A stretch of DNA of 64,000 bases from Bacteroidales bacterium (GCA_016715075.1 JADKBK010000008.1:124001-188000); one strand, 5' to 3'. Shown: positions 19,835 to 29,780, numbered from the stretch's first letter. Notes: generated by a model not told the origin, from the sequence alone. Made by a program: numbers and translations.

Positions 19835-22531
19835 ATGAATCATGCCATAAGGATTTTACTGCTGATTTTTGCCGCAACATCCCTATCACATGCTCAGGTC
19901 ATTAAAGGCAAAATTACCAGTCAGTCAGGCGATCCTATCGCATACTCGACTGTTTACATTCAGGAGCTGAAACAGGGAACCACCTCTAATACAAAAGGAT
20001 ACTACGAGATTAAATTGTCTGCAGGACAGTACACTGTTATGTACCAGAGTCTGGGCTTTGAACCGGTTATCTATAATATAACACTGACAGACAATACAAT
20101 AACCAAAGATATCAGGCTTCAGGTACAGTACTATCAAATCCCGGAGGTGAGGATATCTGCATCAGGTGAAGATCCTGCATATGGAATAATGCGGAAGGCA
20201 ATAGGATTGGCTCCCTATTATCTCAATAATATAAGCTACTATAAGGCGAATGTCTATCTTAAAGGTAATCTGGTTATTAACAAGATCCCCAGACTTATGA
20301 AGCGATCCTTGAAGATAGAGGCAAAGAACGAATCAGGATCATCTGCAAGCAGCACAACAATGAAAGAGGGTGATGCATTCCTTATGGAATCAATAAACGA
20401 GATTGAGTTTACCGCACCTGACAAATATGTTCAAAAGGTTATTTCATATAATAGTACATTCCCGGAGGAGGGCAACGAGATATCACCAATGGAGTATGTC
20501 AATGCCAGCTTTTATCAACCCATAATAGCGGATATGGCAATATCGCCCCTGGCACCGAACGCATTCTCCCATTATAATTTCAAATATCTTGGAGCAACAC
20601 CGCAGGGCAACTATACGATAAATAAGATCCAGGTGATCCCGAAGCGAAAAAGCCAGCAGCTCCTTGAAGGAACTATTTACATAATCGATGATCTGTGGTG
20701 CCTCCAGAGCGTAGACCTCACAAATGAAAACCTGGTGGGAAAGATAAGGGTACAGCAGCTGTATATTCCTGTGGAAGACGGGATCTGGATGCCTGTCAGC
20801 GATAAATTTGAAATAAACATCGGGATTATCGGCTTCAGGGCTGATGCAGGCTATGCAGTATCTGTAAAGTATGATAATGTAAAACCAAATCTGTCACTTC
20901 CTAAACCAAAAATCATAACCGGGGCGTACAGTGTAAACGATAAGCCAGCCGAACAGGCTCCCGATTCAGCCAGGACAAAAACAAAAAAACAGATTGACAA
21001 ACTCCTCGAAAAGGAGGAACTCTCTAACCGTGATATGGTAAAACTTTCAAGACTGATGGCAAAGGAATCTGAGAAAAGCGTCACTGACTCTGCAAAAAAA
21101 AGTCTTGAGATCAGGGACAATACCACTCAGATTGTCGAGAAGGATGCTGCAAAAAAAGACAGTGCATACTGGGCTGAAATCCGACCAATACCTCTGTCTG
21201 ACATTGAAATAAAAAGTCTGCATATCAATGACAGTATCAGAGTTGAATCAAGTCTGCGTGAGGCAAAACCAGACACTTCCTCAGTTAAAGGGGAAAAGGG
21301 AAAAAGCAAATTCTTTACAGGACTAAAAAATATCGGATTGGGGCATACCTGGTCCGACACAACAGGCACCAGCTTCACCTTCGGAGGAATAATTGACCTT
21401 AAAAACCTCAGCTTCAATACTGTAGATGGCCTGGTTTATGGATTGGACTTTCGCTTTTCCAGATCATTTAAACAGAAAAGATCCCTCACAGTCAATCCTG
21501 ATATAAAATATGCTTTCAGCAGGCAACAGCTCATGTGGAGGATCAATGCCAACTACCAGTTCAGCAAGGTGAAGCAGATGGAGCTGTTCCTGAGAATGGG
21601 AATGACCAGCAAGGATATCGGAAACGGAGGGGGAATCAATCCTTTCCTTAATACCGTCACCACACTGATGTTTGAACGAAACTATCTGAAGCTGTATGAA
21701 TCTGACTATTTAACCCTTGGCTACCGGGGTGAAATCGCAAACGGTCTGAATGTGGAGCTCACTTCGCTCTTTGAAATGAGAAAAGTACTTGAGAATACAA
21801 CGGATTTTACAATAATAAATACATCACATGAATATTCTGATAACATTCCTGATAACAGTTATCTGAGTCCCACATCAAATCCTGTCAATTACATTCGTAA
21901 CCAGGATCATGCAGCAATTGCCGCTAAAGTGACATATATACCTTATCAGAAGTACCGCATGGAAGGTAAAAAAAGGATCCCGGCCGGATCTGACTGGCCT
22001 GCGTTCATTTTGTCATGGGAACATGGGATAAATGACTTCCGCAACAGTGATGCAAAGGTTAATCATTATGATATGATAAGGGCAGAAGCCTTTAAGCATT
22101 ACGATATCGGCGCCTTCAGTGAGTTAAGGTGGAGAGTCAGGGCAGGTGGTTATCTTGATAACAGGGAGCTTACATTTTACGACTTTTTCCATTTCAACCC
22201 TCAGCCCATCCCGGTACTTATAAATGATTATGAGGATGGCTTCATGATCCCTTCATATTATTCAATGAGCACCCCTGAAGCTTTTGGTGAAGTTCACATC
22301 AAATACACAGCACCCTATCTTCTTTTGAAGCTTCTCCCTGGTTTAAGCAATACCCTGATCAGGGAGAATTTAAGCCTGTCATATCTCGGATCGCGTTATC
22401 ATCCAAGCTATACCGAAGCTGGCTATAGTTTGAGTGAGATATTCTTTCTTGCAGAAATAGGAGTATATGTCGGATTCGAAAATCTGGCTTACAGGAGTGT
22501 AGGTGCAAAATTAATTCTGAAGTTTAATTGA
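19835..22531 (+). CDS. Outer-membrane DUF5686 / carboxypeptidase-regulatory-like protein
   Basis: An 898-residue exported protein. The signal peptide ends at SHAQ, and a CarboxypepD_reg-like beta-sandwich follows (GKITSQSGDPIAYSTVYIQE, about residues 22-105). The rest is the long DUF5686 region, with a Lys/Glu/Ser-rich insertion around 370-500 and repeated beta strands to the C-terminus (RSVGAKLILKF), consistent with an outer-membrane barrel. Architecture resembles the plug-less half of TonB-type receptors, but no TonB box is recognised. The start was chosen because signal peptide and ribosome site both fit ATG 19835. The function in Bacteroidota is not established. Confidence 0.85.
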   Translation: MNHAIRILLLIFAATSLSHAQVIKGKITSQSGDPIAYSTVYIQELKQGTTSNTKGYYEIKLSAGQYTVMYQSLGFEPVIYNITLTDNTITKDIRLQVQYYQIPEVRISASGEDPAYGIMRKAIGLAPYYLNNISYYKANVYLKGNLVINKIPRLMKRSLKIEAKNESGSSASSTTMKEGDAFLMESINEIEFTAPDKYVQKVISYNSTFPEEGNEISPMEYVNASFYQPIIADMAISPLAPNAFSHYNFKYLGATPQGNYTINKIQVIPKRKSQQLLEGTIYIIDDLWCLQSVDLTNENLVGKIRVQQLYIPVEDGIWMPVSDKFEINIGIIGFRADAGYAVSVKYDNVKPNLSLPKPKIITGAYSVNDKPAEQAPDSARTKTKKQIDKLLEKEELSNRDMVKLSRLMAKESEKSVTDSAKKSLEIRDNTTQIVEKDAAKKDSAYWAEIRPIPLSDIEIKSLHINDSIRVESSLREAKPDTSSVKGEKGKSKFFTGLKNIGLGHTWSDTTGTSFTFGGIIDLKNLSFNTVDGLVYGLDFRFSRSFKQKRSLTVNPDIKYAFSRQQLMWRINANYQFSKVKQMELFLRMGMTSKDIGNGGGINPFLNTVTTLMFERNYLKLYESDYLTLGYRGEIANGLNVELTSLFEMRKVLENTTDFTIINTSHEYSDNIPDNSYLSPTSNPVNYIRNQDHAAIAAKVTYIPYQKYRMEGKKRIPAGSDWPAFILSWEHGINDFRNSDAKVNHYDMIRAEAFKHYDIGAFSELRWRVRAGGYLDNRELTFYDFFHFNPQPIPVLINDYEDGFMIPSYYSMSTPEAFGEVHIKYTAPYLLLKLLPGLSNTLIRENLSLSYLGSRYHPSYTEAGYSLSEIFFLAEIGVYVGFENLAYRSVGAKLILKFN

Positions 22532-22553
22532 AAAAGAAAAAAGTCCAAATCCA

Positions 22554-22821
22554 TTAACCGCAAAGTCCCCCACCTAAGAAATTGCAGGAACTTCAAAAAT
22601 AATAACTCTCATAACCGCCGCTCGAAAATCAATTAATTTACCCTGCCGCTGGGCGATTGATTTTCTTCGCTCCCCTGGGGTCGGGGTAAACGAAGAAAAT
22701 CAATTTCCGACCATGAATGTAAAGAGTTATATAGCAGATCGCAAAGAAAATACGCAAAGTATAATATATCAATGCTTTTACTTTGCGGCCTTTGCGAATA
22801 CTTAGCGAACTTTGCGGTTAA
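22554..22821. repeat. 268-bp MITE-like element with 13-bp terminal inverted repeats
   Basis: TTAACCGCAAAGT (22554-22566) and its exact complement ACTTTGCGGTTAA (22809-22821) bound the element. Inside are nested inverted repeats: GATTGATTTTCTTCG against CGAAGAAAATCAAT, ATAACTCT against AGAGTTAT, and TCGCAAAG/CGCAAAGTA against TACTTTGCG/CTTTGCGA. No coding frame fits. The 419-base gap between DUF5686 and dnaB is filled mostly by this and the CACAGAG repeat. It may be a non-autonomous element or a folded RNA; no transposase is visible. Confidence 0.6.
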
Positions 22822-22847
22822 AAAGGACTAGTTCTATACCCCTCCAA

Positions 22848-22875
22848 CACAGAGAAAACACAGATCAACACAGAG
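22848..22875. repeat. CACAGAG-type low-complexity repeat
   Basis: Two CACAGAG words and one CACAGAT in 28 bases, next to the TIR element. The same word recurs at 41003-41040. Repeats of this kind are frequent between genes in Bacteroidota; no function is known to me. Confidence 0.5.
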
Positions 22876-22950
22876 AAAATATTTCCATAATTTTAGACTT
22901 TTGAGACAGCCGCTACTTATAGAAGATATAACCTGTTGAACGCAATTCAA

Positions 22951-24471
22951 TTATGCAAAAGGAGGTTCTTCATGAATATCTGTCTCCCTGTCGAATTCAC
23001 CTCCGAGTTTCCTGAAGTCCTGGTTCATTTTTGATCCGAGGGTGATGCTCTGAGCCGATTCTCTGCTATCAGCGCCATCACCAAGATCAAATTCATCGAT
23101 ATCAACAAACTGGGCTTTCTCCTCCCGGAACCTTAGCCTGACATCATCAACAGGGCCGTTACGGTTCTTAGCCAGAATAATTTCGGCGATCCCTTTGGTG
23201 GAAGAACCATCTTCAAAAGCAGGAATTCCGAATTTTTCCTGCCGGTGAATGAAGACAACCATATCAGCATCCTGTTCAATAGCTCCTGACTCCCTCAGGT
23301 CAGAGAGCAAGGGTCGTTTGGTACCACCTCTCATTTCAACCGAGCGGTTAAGCTGAGACAGTGCAAGTATTGGAATATCAAGCTCTTTGGCAATACTCTT
23401 GAGTGATCTCGAAATATTACTTACCTCCTGTTCCCTGCTTCCGGCGTTCTCCGGGCCTGACATAAGCTGAAGGTAGTCAACGATAACAATATCGAGTTTA
23501 TGCTGAGCCTTAAGCCTTCTGCATTTTGCCCTCAGTTCGAAAATCGATATTGCAGGTGTATCATCAATAAAAATTGGTGCCTGTACAAGTTTTTTTATTC
23601 GGGTATCGAGTTGTTTCCATTCCTCCTCATTAAGCCTCCCGTTCTTGATCTTATCACCGGGAATATCAGTTTCAGCGACTATAAGCCTGTTTACCAACTG
23701 AATGGAGGACATCTCACACGAGAATATCGCCACGCTCCTGCCATGGTCAACGGCCATATTCCTTGCCATAGAGAGAGCAAATGCCGTTTTACCCATTGAG
23801 GGACGAGCAGCAATAATCACCAATTCTGATCTCTGCCACCCTGAGGTAAGCCTGTCCAGTTTTGTAAATCCTGAAGGAGTTCCGACCAGGGCATCTTCCC
23901 TCTTGCCTGCCTCCTCTATTTCTCTTATGGCTTCTTTAATGACAAGATTTATAGGCGCAACTTCCCTCTTTATATTACCTTCAGCAATCTGGAAAAGAGC
24001 ATTTTCTGAAAAATCAAGAAGTTCGGTAACATCATAAGTGTCATCAAAAGACCTGTTCTGGATTTCTGTTGAGACCCGTATAAGCTCGCGCTGGATATAT
24101 TTCTGGGCAACGATCCTCGCATGATAGTCGACGTTTGCTGCTGATACTACCTTTGCAGTCAGCTGGGTCAGATAAACCGGTCCGCCAACGCTATCCAGTT
24201 CATTATGTGCGCGAAGCTCTTCTGTAACCGTATACAGATCCACAGGAAATTCCCTGGCATTAAGGTCGGAGATTGTTTTAAATATTTTCTGATGAGCCTC
24301 TTTATAAAAGCTCTCAGGCTTAAGAACATCGAGAGTTGTTATAACGGCTTCTTTCTCCAGCATAATTGCACCAAGGACTGCCTCTTCCATATCATTTGCC
24401 TGCGGAGGTACTTTACCGAAATCGGGCAATGCCGTTATGGCTGGCCTTGGATTATTTCTTTGTTTAGCCAT
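22951..24471 (-). CDS. dnaB: Replicative DNA helicase DnaB
   Basis: The 506-residue hexameric helicase unwinds DNA at the replication fork. The N-terminal helical domain (PPQANDMEEAVLGAIMLE, residues 18-125) precedes a RecA-like motor with Walker A ARPSMGKTAFALSMARN, Walker B LDIVIVDYLQLM, and SQLNRSVE plus a DLRESGAIEQDADM sensor region. No intein is present. The C-terminal tail (after ~455) is acidic and variable. It has its own promoter and no operon partner. Confidence 0.97.
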   Translation of the reverse strand: MAKQRNNPRPAITALPDFGKVPPQANDMEEAVLGAIMLEKEAVITTLDVLKPESFYKEAHQKIFKTISDLNAREFPVDLYTVTEELRAHNELDSVGGPVYLTQLTAKVVSAANVDYHARIVAQKYIQRELIRVSTEIQNRSFDDTYDVTELLDFSENALFQIAEGNIKREVAPINLVIKEAIREIEEAGKREDALVGTPSGFTKLDRLTSGWQRSELVIIAARPSMGKTAFALSMARNMAVDHGRSVAIFSCEMSSIQLVNRLIVAETDIPGDKIKNGRLNEEEWKQLDTRIKKLVQAPIFIDDTPAISIFELRAKCRRLKAQHKLDIVIVDYLQLMSGPENAGSREQEVSNISRSLKSIAKELDIPILALSQLNRSVEMRGGTKRPLLSDLRESGAIEQDADMVVFIHRQEKFGIPAFEDGSSTKGIAEIILAKNRNGPVDDVRLRFREEKAQFVDIDEFDLGDGADSRESAQSITLGSKMNQDFRKLGGEFDRETDIHEEPPFA

Positions 24472-24534
24472 TAATCTTATGTTCTAATTTACAGTTACTT
24501 AAAAGATGGATGGTAGCGGTTGCCACGGCAGTTC

Positions 24535-24566
24535 CAAAGATATGAATTACCATTCTTCCCAGCCAA
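24535..24566 (-). promoter_or_regulatory. dnaB promoter
   Basis: On the minus strand TTG (24564-24566) and TATCTTTG (24535-24542) are separated by 21 bases, matching the Bacteroidota consensus. The leader to the dnaB ATG is about 60 bases. Confidence 0.55.
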
Positions 24567-24683
24567 AAAGCTCAATGTATTGTTACAAACAAATGAATGT
24601 TAAAAACTTGTTGAAAAGCATAAAAAGCAATCAATAACAACAAATTCAAACCGATATGGTATTTTTACATTAAATACAGCAGG

Positions 24684-25505
24684 ATGATAGTTTTTCCAAA
24701 AGCTAAAATTAATCTTGGATTGCAGATTACGGGCAGGCGCAATGATGGGTTTCACAACATTGAGACTGTATTTTATCCTGTAAACCTGTATGATGCACTG
24801 GAGTTTGTAATCTCCCCGGAACCATCTGCATCCGATATACTTACCGTTACCGGAATTGCTGTTGGTGTAAAGCCTGAGGAGAATATAGTAATTAAAGCGA
24901 TATCCAAACTAAGGGAAAAATATTCATTCCCCTGGCTTAAGATCCATCTTCATAAAGTGATTCCTCAAGGGGCTGGTCTTGGAGGAGGATCTTCAGATGC
25001 TGCATGCATATTAAAATCACTCAACAGGCATTTTGAACTGGCTATAGGTGAAACGGAGATCATGTCAATAGCCCTTGAGATCGGAAGTGACTGCCCGTTT
25101 TTTATTTACGGGGATCCGGCCTTTGCATCTGGCAGGGGAGAGATCCTTGAACCAATAAACCCTGTGTTGTCAGGATACTATCTGATTTTGGTAAATCCGG
25201 GAGTGGGAATCAATACAGGCGAGGCATACAGGAATTGCAGGCCTGCGGTACCGGCGGAAAATCTTCTTCAGCTTGCATCGCGGGATATAAAAGAATGGAA
25301 AGAGCTTATAATTAATGATTTTGAGGACTTTGCATTTAAGAAACATCCTGTAATAGGAAAAATAAAAGATGATCTTTACAGGTCGGGAGCTCTTTTCAGC
25401 CTGATGTCAGGCAGCGGATCAAGCGTATATGGGATTTTCTCAGGAAAGCCGGGCAATATACCCGGCTGGCTGAATGATATGGTTATCTGGCAGGGTGAGA
25501 TGTAA
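24684..25505 (+). CDS. ispE: 4-diphosphocytidyl-2-C-methyl-D-erythritol kinase
   Basis: The 273-residue GHMP kinase is the fourth step of the MEP isoprenoid pathway, phosphorylating CDP-methylerythritol. It has FPKAKINLGLQITGRRNDGFH at the start, the ATP-binding loop PQGAGLGGGSSDAA, and LMSGSGSSVYGIF near the end. Length is normal. It is convergent with the carboxylase pair. IspE implies isoprenoids (undecaprenol, menaquinone side chain) are made by the MEP route in this organism. Confidence 0.95.
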   Translation: MIVFPKAKINLGLQITGRRNDGFHNIETVFYPVNLYDALEFVISPEPSASDILTVTGIAVGVKPEENIVIKAISKLREKYSFPWLKIHLHKVIPQGAGLGGGSSDAACILKSLNRHFELAIGETEIMSIALEIGSDCPFFIYGDPAFASGRGEILEPINPVLSGYYLILVNPGVGINTGEAYRNCRPAVPAENLLQLASRDIKEWKELIINDFEDFAFKKHPVIGKIKDDLYRSGALFSLMSGSGSSVYGIFSGKPGNIPGWLNDMVIWQGEM

Positions 25506-25509
25506 GAGC

Positions 25510-25827
25510 CTATTCCAGTTCAATAAGCAATGCTCCTTTTGATACCCTGTCCCCTTTCGTAGTAACAATCGACTTTATCTTTCCATCCATCGGACATTTC
25601 AATCTGTTCTGCATCTTCATGGCATCAAGGATCAGGAGTAACTCGCCCTTCTTTACTTTCTGTCCCTGGCTGACAAATATCTCTACAACAGTACCTGGGA
25701 TAAAGCTAAGTATGAGCTTTGGATCAGCCGGCTGATATTTGACCCTGTTTTTAAACTTACTGCTGATCCTGGTCTGATACAGACTGTTATTGATATTCAG
25801 GAATCCAAGTTTATCTTTTATCTTCAT
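25510..25827 (-). CDS. Biotin carboxyl carrier protein of an acyl-CoA carboxylase/decarboxylase
   Basis: A 105-residue protein with the biotinyl-lysine motif LDAMKMQNRLKC near the middle and the swinging-domain beta fold (PGTVVEIFVSQGQKVKKG, GDRVSKGALLIELE). It carries CO2 on biotin between carboxylase subunits. It lies 33 bases after the carboxyltransferase gene, so the two are co-transcribed. The N-terminal ~35 residues are a Lys-rich extension. The biotin carboxylase or sodium-pump subunit is absent from this locus. Confidence 0.93.
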   Translation of the reverse strand: MKIKDKLGFLNINNSLYQTRISSKFKNRVKYQPADPKLILSFIPGTVVEIFVSQGQKVKKGELLLILDAMKMQNRLKCPMDGKIKSIVTTKGDRVSKGALLIELE

Positions 25828-25860
25828 AACAATTTCGTTTATTAGATCATATTGCCGTTA

Positions 25861-27405
25861 CTAGAAAGGAGGAAGTCCGTGCTTCTTATGAGGCATAGGG
25901 ACATCTTTATTTTCAGATACTTCAATTGAATGCATTAAGATCCTTCTTGTTTCAGATGGTTCAATAACAGCATCGACATAGCCTCGTGAGGCAGCAACGT
26001 AAGGGTTAGCGAATTTGGCTTTGTACTCCTCCACTTTCTGCTTTCTCATGGCATCCGGATCTTCGGCAGACGTTATCTCTTTTCTGAAGATAATATTGGC
26101 AGCTCCCTCCGGACCCATTACAGCGATCTCCGCTGATGGCCAGGCAAATACAAAATCGGCACGCAGATGCCTTGAACTCATGGCAATATAACCTCCGCCA
26201 TAGGCTTTTCTCAGGATAACGGTCAGTTTAGGAACTGTAGCTTCGCTGTAGGCATAGAGCAGTTTTGCTCCATGACGTATAACTCCTGCATGTTCCTGAT
26301 CAACACCGGGCAGATATCCGGGCAGATCCACAAGGGTTATTATCGGGACATTAAATGCATCGCAGTAACGGATGAACCTGGCTGCCTTGTCGGATGAATC
26401 GACATCGAGGACTCCTGCCATCTCCATAGGCTGGTTGGCAACAAATCCAGTTGTACGTCCCCCCATACGGCCGAAACCGATAACTATATTCCTGGCATAA
26501 AGTTCCATTATCTCAAAGAAATCGGAGTTATCCACCACTGCCCTGATAACATCTTTTACATCATATGGGAGAGTAGGGTCTTCAGGAACAATAGTGCTTA
26601 TATTATATTTGGCGAGGGGTTCTGCAGGCTCAAACATTCTTGCCTTTTTGCTATTGTTCCATGGTATAAATGTGATCAGTTTTTTAATCTGTTCGAAGCA
26701 CTCTTCCTCACTTAAGGAGAAAAAATGTGCATTTCCTGTCACTTCACTATGTATCCTCGCTCCACCAAGATCCTCCATGGAAATCTCCTCACCGAGGACT
26801 GTCTTTATGACTTCAGGCCCCGTGATAAACATCTTGGAAATATTGTCCACAACAAAAACAAAATCTGTAAGGGCAGGTGAATATACTGCTCCGCCGGCGC
26901 ATGGGCCAAGAATGACGGACAGCTGAGGTATCACACCGCTTGATATTGTATTACGGAAAAATATTTCCCCGTAACCGGCAAGTGAATTAACTCCTTCCTG
27001 TATCCTGGCTCCACCTGAATCATTTATTCCAATGAGAGGCATTCTCATCTTAAGGGCATGGTCCATTATCTTTGTTATCTTTCGTGAATGCATCAGCCCC
27101 AGTGAGCCGCCAGCTACTGTAAAATCCTGAGCAAAAACAGCCACCGGAGCACCGTATATCGTGCCGGTACCAATTATAACGCCATCACTTGGAAGTGATT
27201 TCTTCTCCATATCAAAATCACGGCCGACATGTTCAACAAACATATCATATTCATTGAATGAATTGTCATCGAGCAAAGCCATTATGCGTTCGCGTGCGGT
27301 GCGTTTGCCCATAGCCTTCTGTTTCTCAATAGCCTGTTCTCCTCCGCCAAGAAGCACTTTCTCGCGCTTCTTCTGCAATTCAAGGATCTTTTTACCTACT
27401 GCCAT
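25861..27405 (-). CDS. Acyl-CoA carboxylase carboxyltransferase subunit (propionyl/methylmalonyl type)
   Basis: The 514-residue carboxyltransferase transfers carboxyl between biotin and an acyl-CoA. It contains two crotonase-like halves with FAQDFTVAGGSLGLMHSRK, GINDSGGARIQEGVNSLAGY, and VDLPGYLPGVDQEHAGVIRHGAKLLYAY split over a conserved region, plus AYGGGYIAMSSR. Length and sequence fit PccB or MmdA. MeaB elsewhere in the window supports methylmalonyl-CoA as product or substrate. Whether it acts as a propionyl-CoA carboxylase or a methylmalonyl-CoA decarboxylase depends on partners that are not here. Confidence 0.92.
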   Translation of the reverse strand: MAVGKKILELQKKREKVLLGGGEQAIEKQKAMGKRTARERIMALLDDNSFNEYDMFVEHVGRDFDMEKKSLPSDGVIIGTGTIYGAPVAVFAQDFTVAGGSLGLMHSRKITKIMDHALKMRMPLIGINDSGGARIQEGVNSLAGYGEIFFRNTISSGVIPQLSVILGPCAGGAVYSPALTDFVFVVDNISKMFITGPEVIKTVLGEEISMEDLGGARIHSEVTGNAHFFSLSEEECFEQIKKLITFIPWNNSKKARMFEPAEPLAKYNISTIVPEDPTLPYDVKDVIRAVVDNSDFFEIMELYARNIVIGFGRMGGRTTGFVANQPMEMAGVLDVDSSDKAARFIRYCDAFNVPIITLVDLPGYLPGVDQEHAGVIRHGAKLLYAYSEATVPKLTVILRKAYGGGYIAMSSRHLRADFVFAWPSAEIAVMGPEGAANIIFRKEITSAEDPDAMRKQKVEEYKAKFANPYVAASRGYVDAVIEPSETRRILMHSIEVSENKDVPMPHKKHGLPPF

Positions 27406-27506
27406 ATCGTCTGTATTATGTTAATTTTTTGGTTTGAAAATAATATTTTTCTGTATCATGTTTATCATCAGCAAATTGTCTTATACGCCAATTACATATC
27501 CCATAG

Positions 27507-28597
27507 CTACTTAGGTGCCATTTTATACAATACAAGGGCAATAATGGAATAGAGCATATTGGGGATCCACATCGCAATCATAGGATTAAGATCGCCTTTA
27601 AGTGAGAATTGGGAGGCAAACTGAAGGAAAAGAATATAGGAGAAACTAAGTATCAGTCCCAGACCGATATTCATTCCGATACCTCCTCTTACCTTTCTGG
27701 AAGAGAGTGATACACCAATAAGAGTAAGGATAAAAACCGCGAAGGGGCTTGCATATCTCCGGTGTTTCTCAATCAGAAACAGTTTAAGTTCATCTGAACC
27801 CTGCATCTGAAGCAATTTGATATAATCTTCGAGTTCACGGTAAGTCATTGTACTGACAAATCCAGGGTCCCTGGAAAAATCATTGGGTTTAATTATAAGG
27901 GCGGTATCGATAGTTTTGCCTTTGGTGATTATCTCCTCATTGCCCTTTATTTCGCGGATAAAATAATTTGTAGCCTTCCATTTATTTTTTGTTGTATCAT
28001 ATGATACGGAAGACGATGAAAGTTTTGATTCCAGCCTTCCACTGTCATTAAATTTTTCAATCGTGAAATTCTGACCTCGCTGACTCAGAGGATTGAAGGA
28101 GCCCATATAGACGTAGGTATTCTTAAATACGAGCCTGTGAATATTTTCCACTGTCACTTTCCTGTTGGATGATCGGTAGTACTTGTCTTCAAAATCCATT
28201 CTGACAAGGTTGGATTTTGGGATTACAAAGTTGGTAAGGAGAAAAGTAAAAACTGCGATGACAAAAGATGAGATGAAATAGGGCCACATCATTCTTCTGA
28301 AGCTCATTCCGCTGTTAAGGATTGCGATTATTTCGGTGTTGATTGCCATCTTTGAAGTAAAGAATATCACTGAAATAAAGACAAAAAGCGGTGCAAAGAG
28401 CATCGCGAAATATGGAATGAAATTCATATAGTAATCAAAGACAATAGCACGGACAGGAGCCTCCTTTTCCATGAAATTATCAATTTTTTCTGCAAAGTCG
28501 AATACTACAGCTATAGTAAGTATCAGCGCCAGGCAGAAAAAAACGTACCAAGGAACTTCCTGATAATATAGATGTCAATAAGCTTGATATTAAGCAG
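27507..28597 (-). CDS. lptG: LPS export permease LptG (YjgP/YjgQ family), N-terminus frameshifted
   Basis: An inner-membrane permease of the LptB2FG exporter. The visible ORF (27507-28472) has membrane segments near residues 15-45 and 58-82, a large periplasmic beta-jellyroll region, and three C-terminal helices (FAVFILTLIGVSLSSRK onward). It starts at an internal Met. Upstream, in the next frame, the text LNIKLIDIYIIRKFLGTF leads into FCLALILTIAVVFDFAEKID, the expected first helix. The switch is at the A7 run 28537-28543, consistent with one base missing. The true start codon in that upstream frame is not clear; it falls right after the tgt stop. Confidence 0.8.
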
Positions 28598-28599
28598 GC

Positions 28600-29736
28600 T
28601 TACAACCTCTCTGAAAGTTTTTTTACCATTGATATTTTCCATTTTCTGAAATTACCTTCTTCAATTTGTTTTCTGGCGTCCTTAACCAGTTTAAGATAAA
28701 ATGCCAGGTTGTGGATGCTCGCAATCTGTGCACCGAGATTCTCACCTGCCATTACCAGATGCCTGAGATATGCTTTTGTGTAAGAACGGCTTACAACAGA
28801 AGGCGTATCAGGATCAATCGGACTGAAATCATCAATCCATTTTCTGTTCCTGATATTGATTGTTCCCTCTCCTGTAAAGAGCATACCATTCCGTCCGTTC
28901 CTTGTAGGCATAACACAATCAAACATATCAATTCCCCTGTCAATTGCTTCAAGAAGGTTGACAGGTGTGCCAACTCCCATCAGATAACGTGGTTTATCCC
29001 ATGGAAGTATCTCATTTACCACCTCAACCATCCTGTACATCTCATCAGCAGGTTCTCCTACAGATAAGCCTCCTATTGCATTGCCGGCCAGTCCGGCCGA
29101 GGCTACCTTTTCGGCAGAGATCCGGCGCAGGTCTTCAAAGGTTCCCCCCTGTACTATAGGGAAAAGGAACTGTTCCCTGCCCCATACAGGATCCGTTTCG
29201 TTGAATCGTACAACTGCCCTGTCGAGCCAGTGATGAGTAAGTTCGAGTGATTTTTTCGCATAGCTGTATTCACATGGCCATGGCGTACATTCATCAAATA
29301 CCATAATAATATCGGCGCCAATTATCCTCTGTATGTCGACAATATTTTCAGGAGTGAAAAGATGCTTTGAACCGTCAATATGCGACTTAAAAAATGCACC
29401 TTCATCAGTGAGCTTTCTGTTGCCTGTAAGTGAAAAAACCTGGTATCCTCCGCTGTCAGTGAGTATCGGTCTTTCCCACGACATAAAATTGTGCAGCCCT
29501 CCTGCTGCCTTTAAAATTTCTGTCCCGGGCCGCAGGTATAAATGGTAGGTGTTTCCAAGGATTATCTTTGCGTCAATATCTTCCCTTAAATCCCTCTGAA
29601 GTATACCCTTTACCGTACCGGCTGTCCCGACAGGCATGAAGATCGGAGTAGGAATATCACCATGCGCGGTTCTCAGAATTCCCGTCCGGGCCATGGATTC
29701 CTTATCCCTGCTCTCTATGTTAAACATATTTTGCAA
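28600..29736 (-). CDS. tgt: tRNA-guanine transglycosylase lacking the usual zinc cysteines
   Basis: The 378-residue enzyme exchanges guanine for a 7-deazaguanine (preQ1) at the wobble position of tRNAs for Asp, Asn, His and Tyr. It shows ILGNTYHLYLRPGTEI, the active-site LTDSGGYQVFSL, VFDECTPWP, IGGLSVGEP and DCVMPTRNGRNG with the catalytic Asp. The C-terminal zinc site of the E. coli enzyme (CxCxxC plus His) reads PDTPSVVSRSYTKAYLRHL here, so the three cysteines are missing while the IHNL His is kept. Its stop lies next to the start of lptG. Confidence 0.94.
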   Translation of the reverse strand: MQNMFNIESRDKESMARTGILRTAHGDIPTPIFMPVGTAGTVKGILQRDLREDIDAKIILGNTYHLYLRPGTEILKAAGGLHNFMSWERPILTDSGGYQVFSLTGNRKLTDEGAFFKSHIDGSKHLFTPENIVDIQRIIGADIIMVFDECTPWPCEYSYAKKSLELTHHWLDRAVVRFNETDPVWGREQFLFPIVQGGTFEDLRRISAEKVASAGLAGNAIGGLSVGEPADEMYRMVEVVNEILPWDKPRYLMGVGTPVNLLEAIDRGIDMFDCVMPTRNGRNGMLFTGEGTINIRNRKWIDDFSPIDPDTPSVVSRSYTKAYLRHLVMAGENLGAQIASIHNLAFYLKLVKDARKQIEEGNFRKWKISMVKKLSERL

Positions 29737-29753
29737 TATCGTTTTTAGAAGGA

Positions 29754-29780
29754 CAAAGGTAATTCATCTGTATGGCCAAA
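29754..29780 (-). promoter_or_regulatory. tgt promoter
   Basis: TACCTTTG on the minus strand (29754-29761) with TTTG (29777-29780) upstream by 15 bases. The -7 box is 18 bases from the tgt ATG. Spacing is slightly short for the consensus. Confidence 0.5.
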
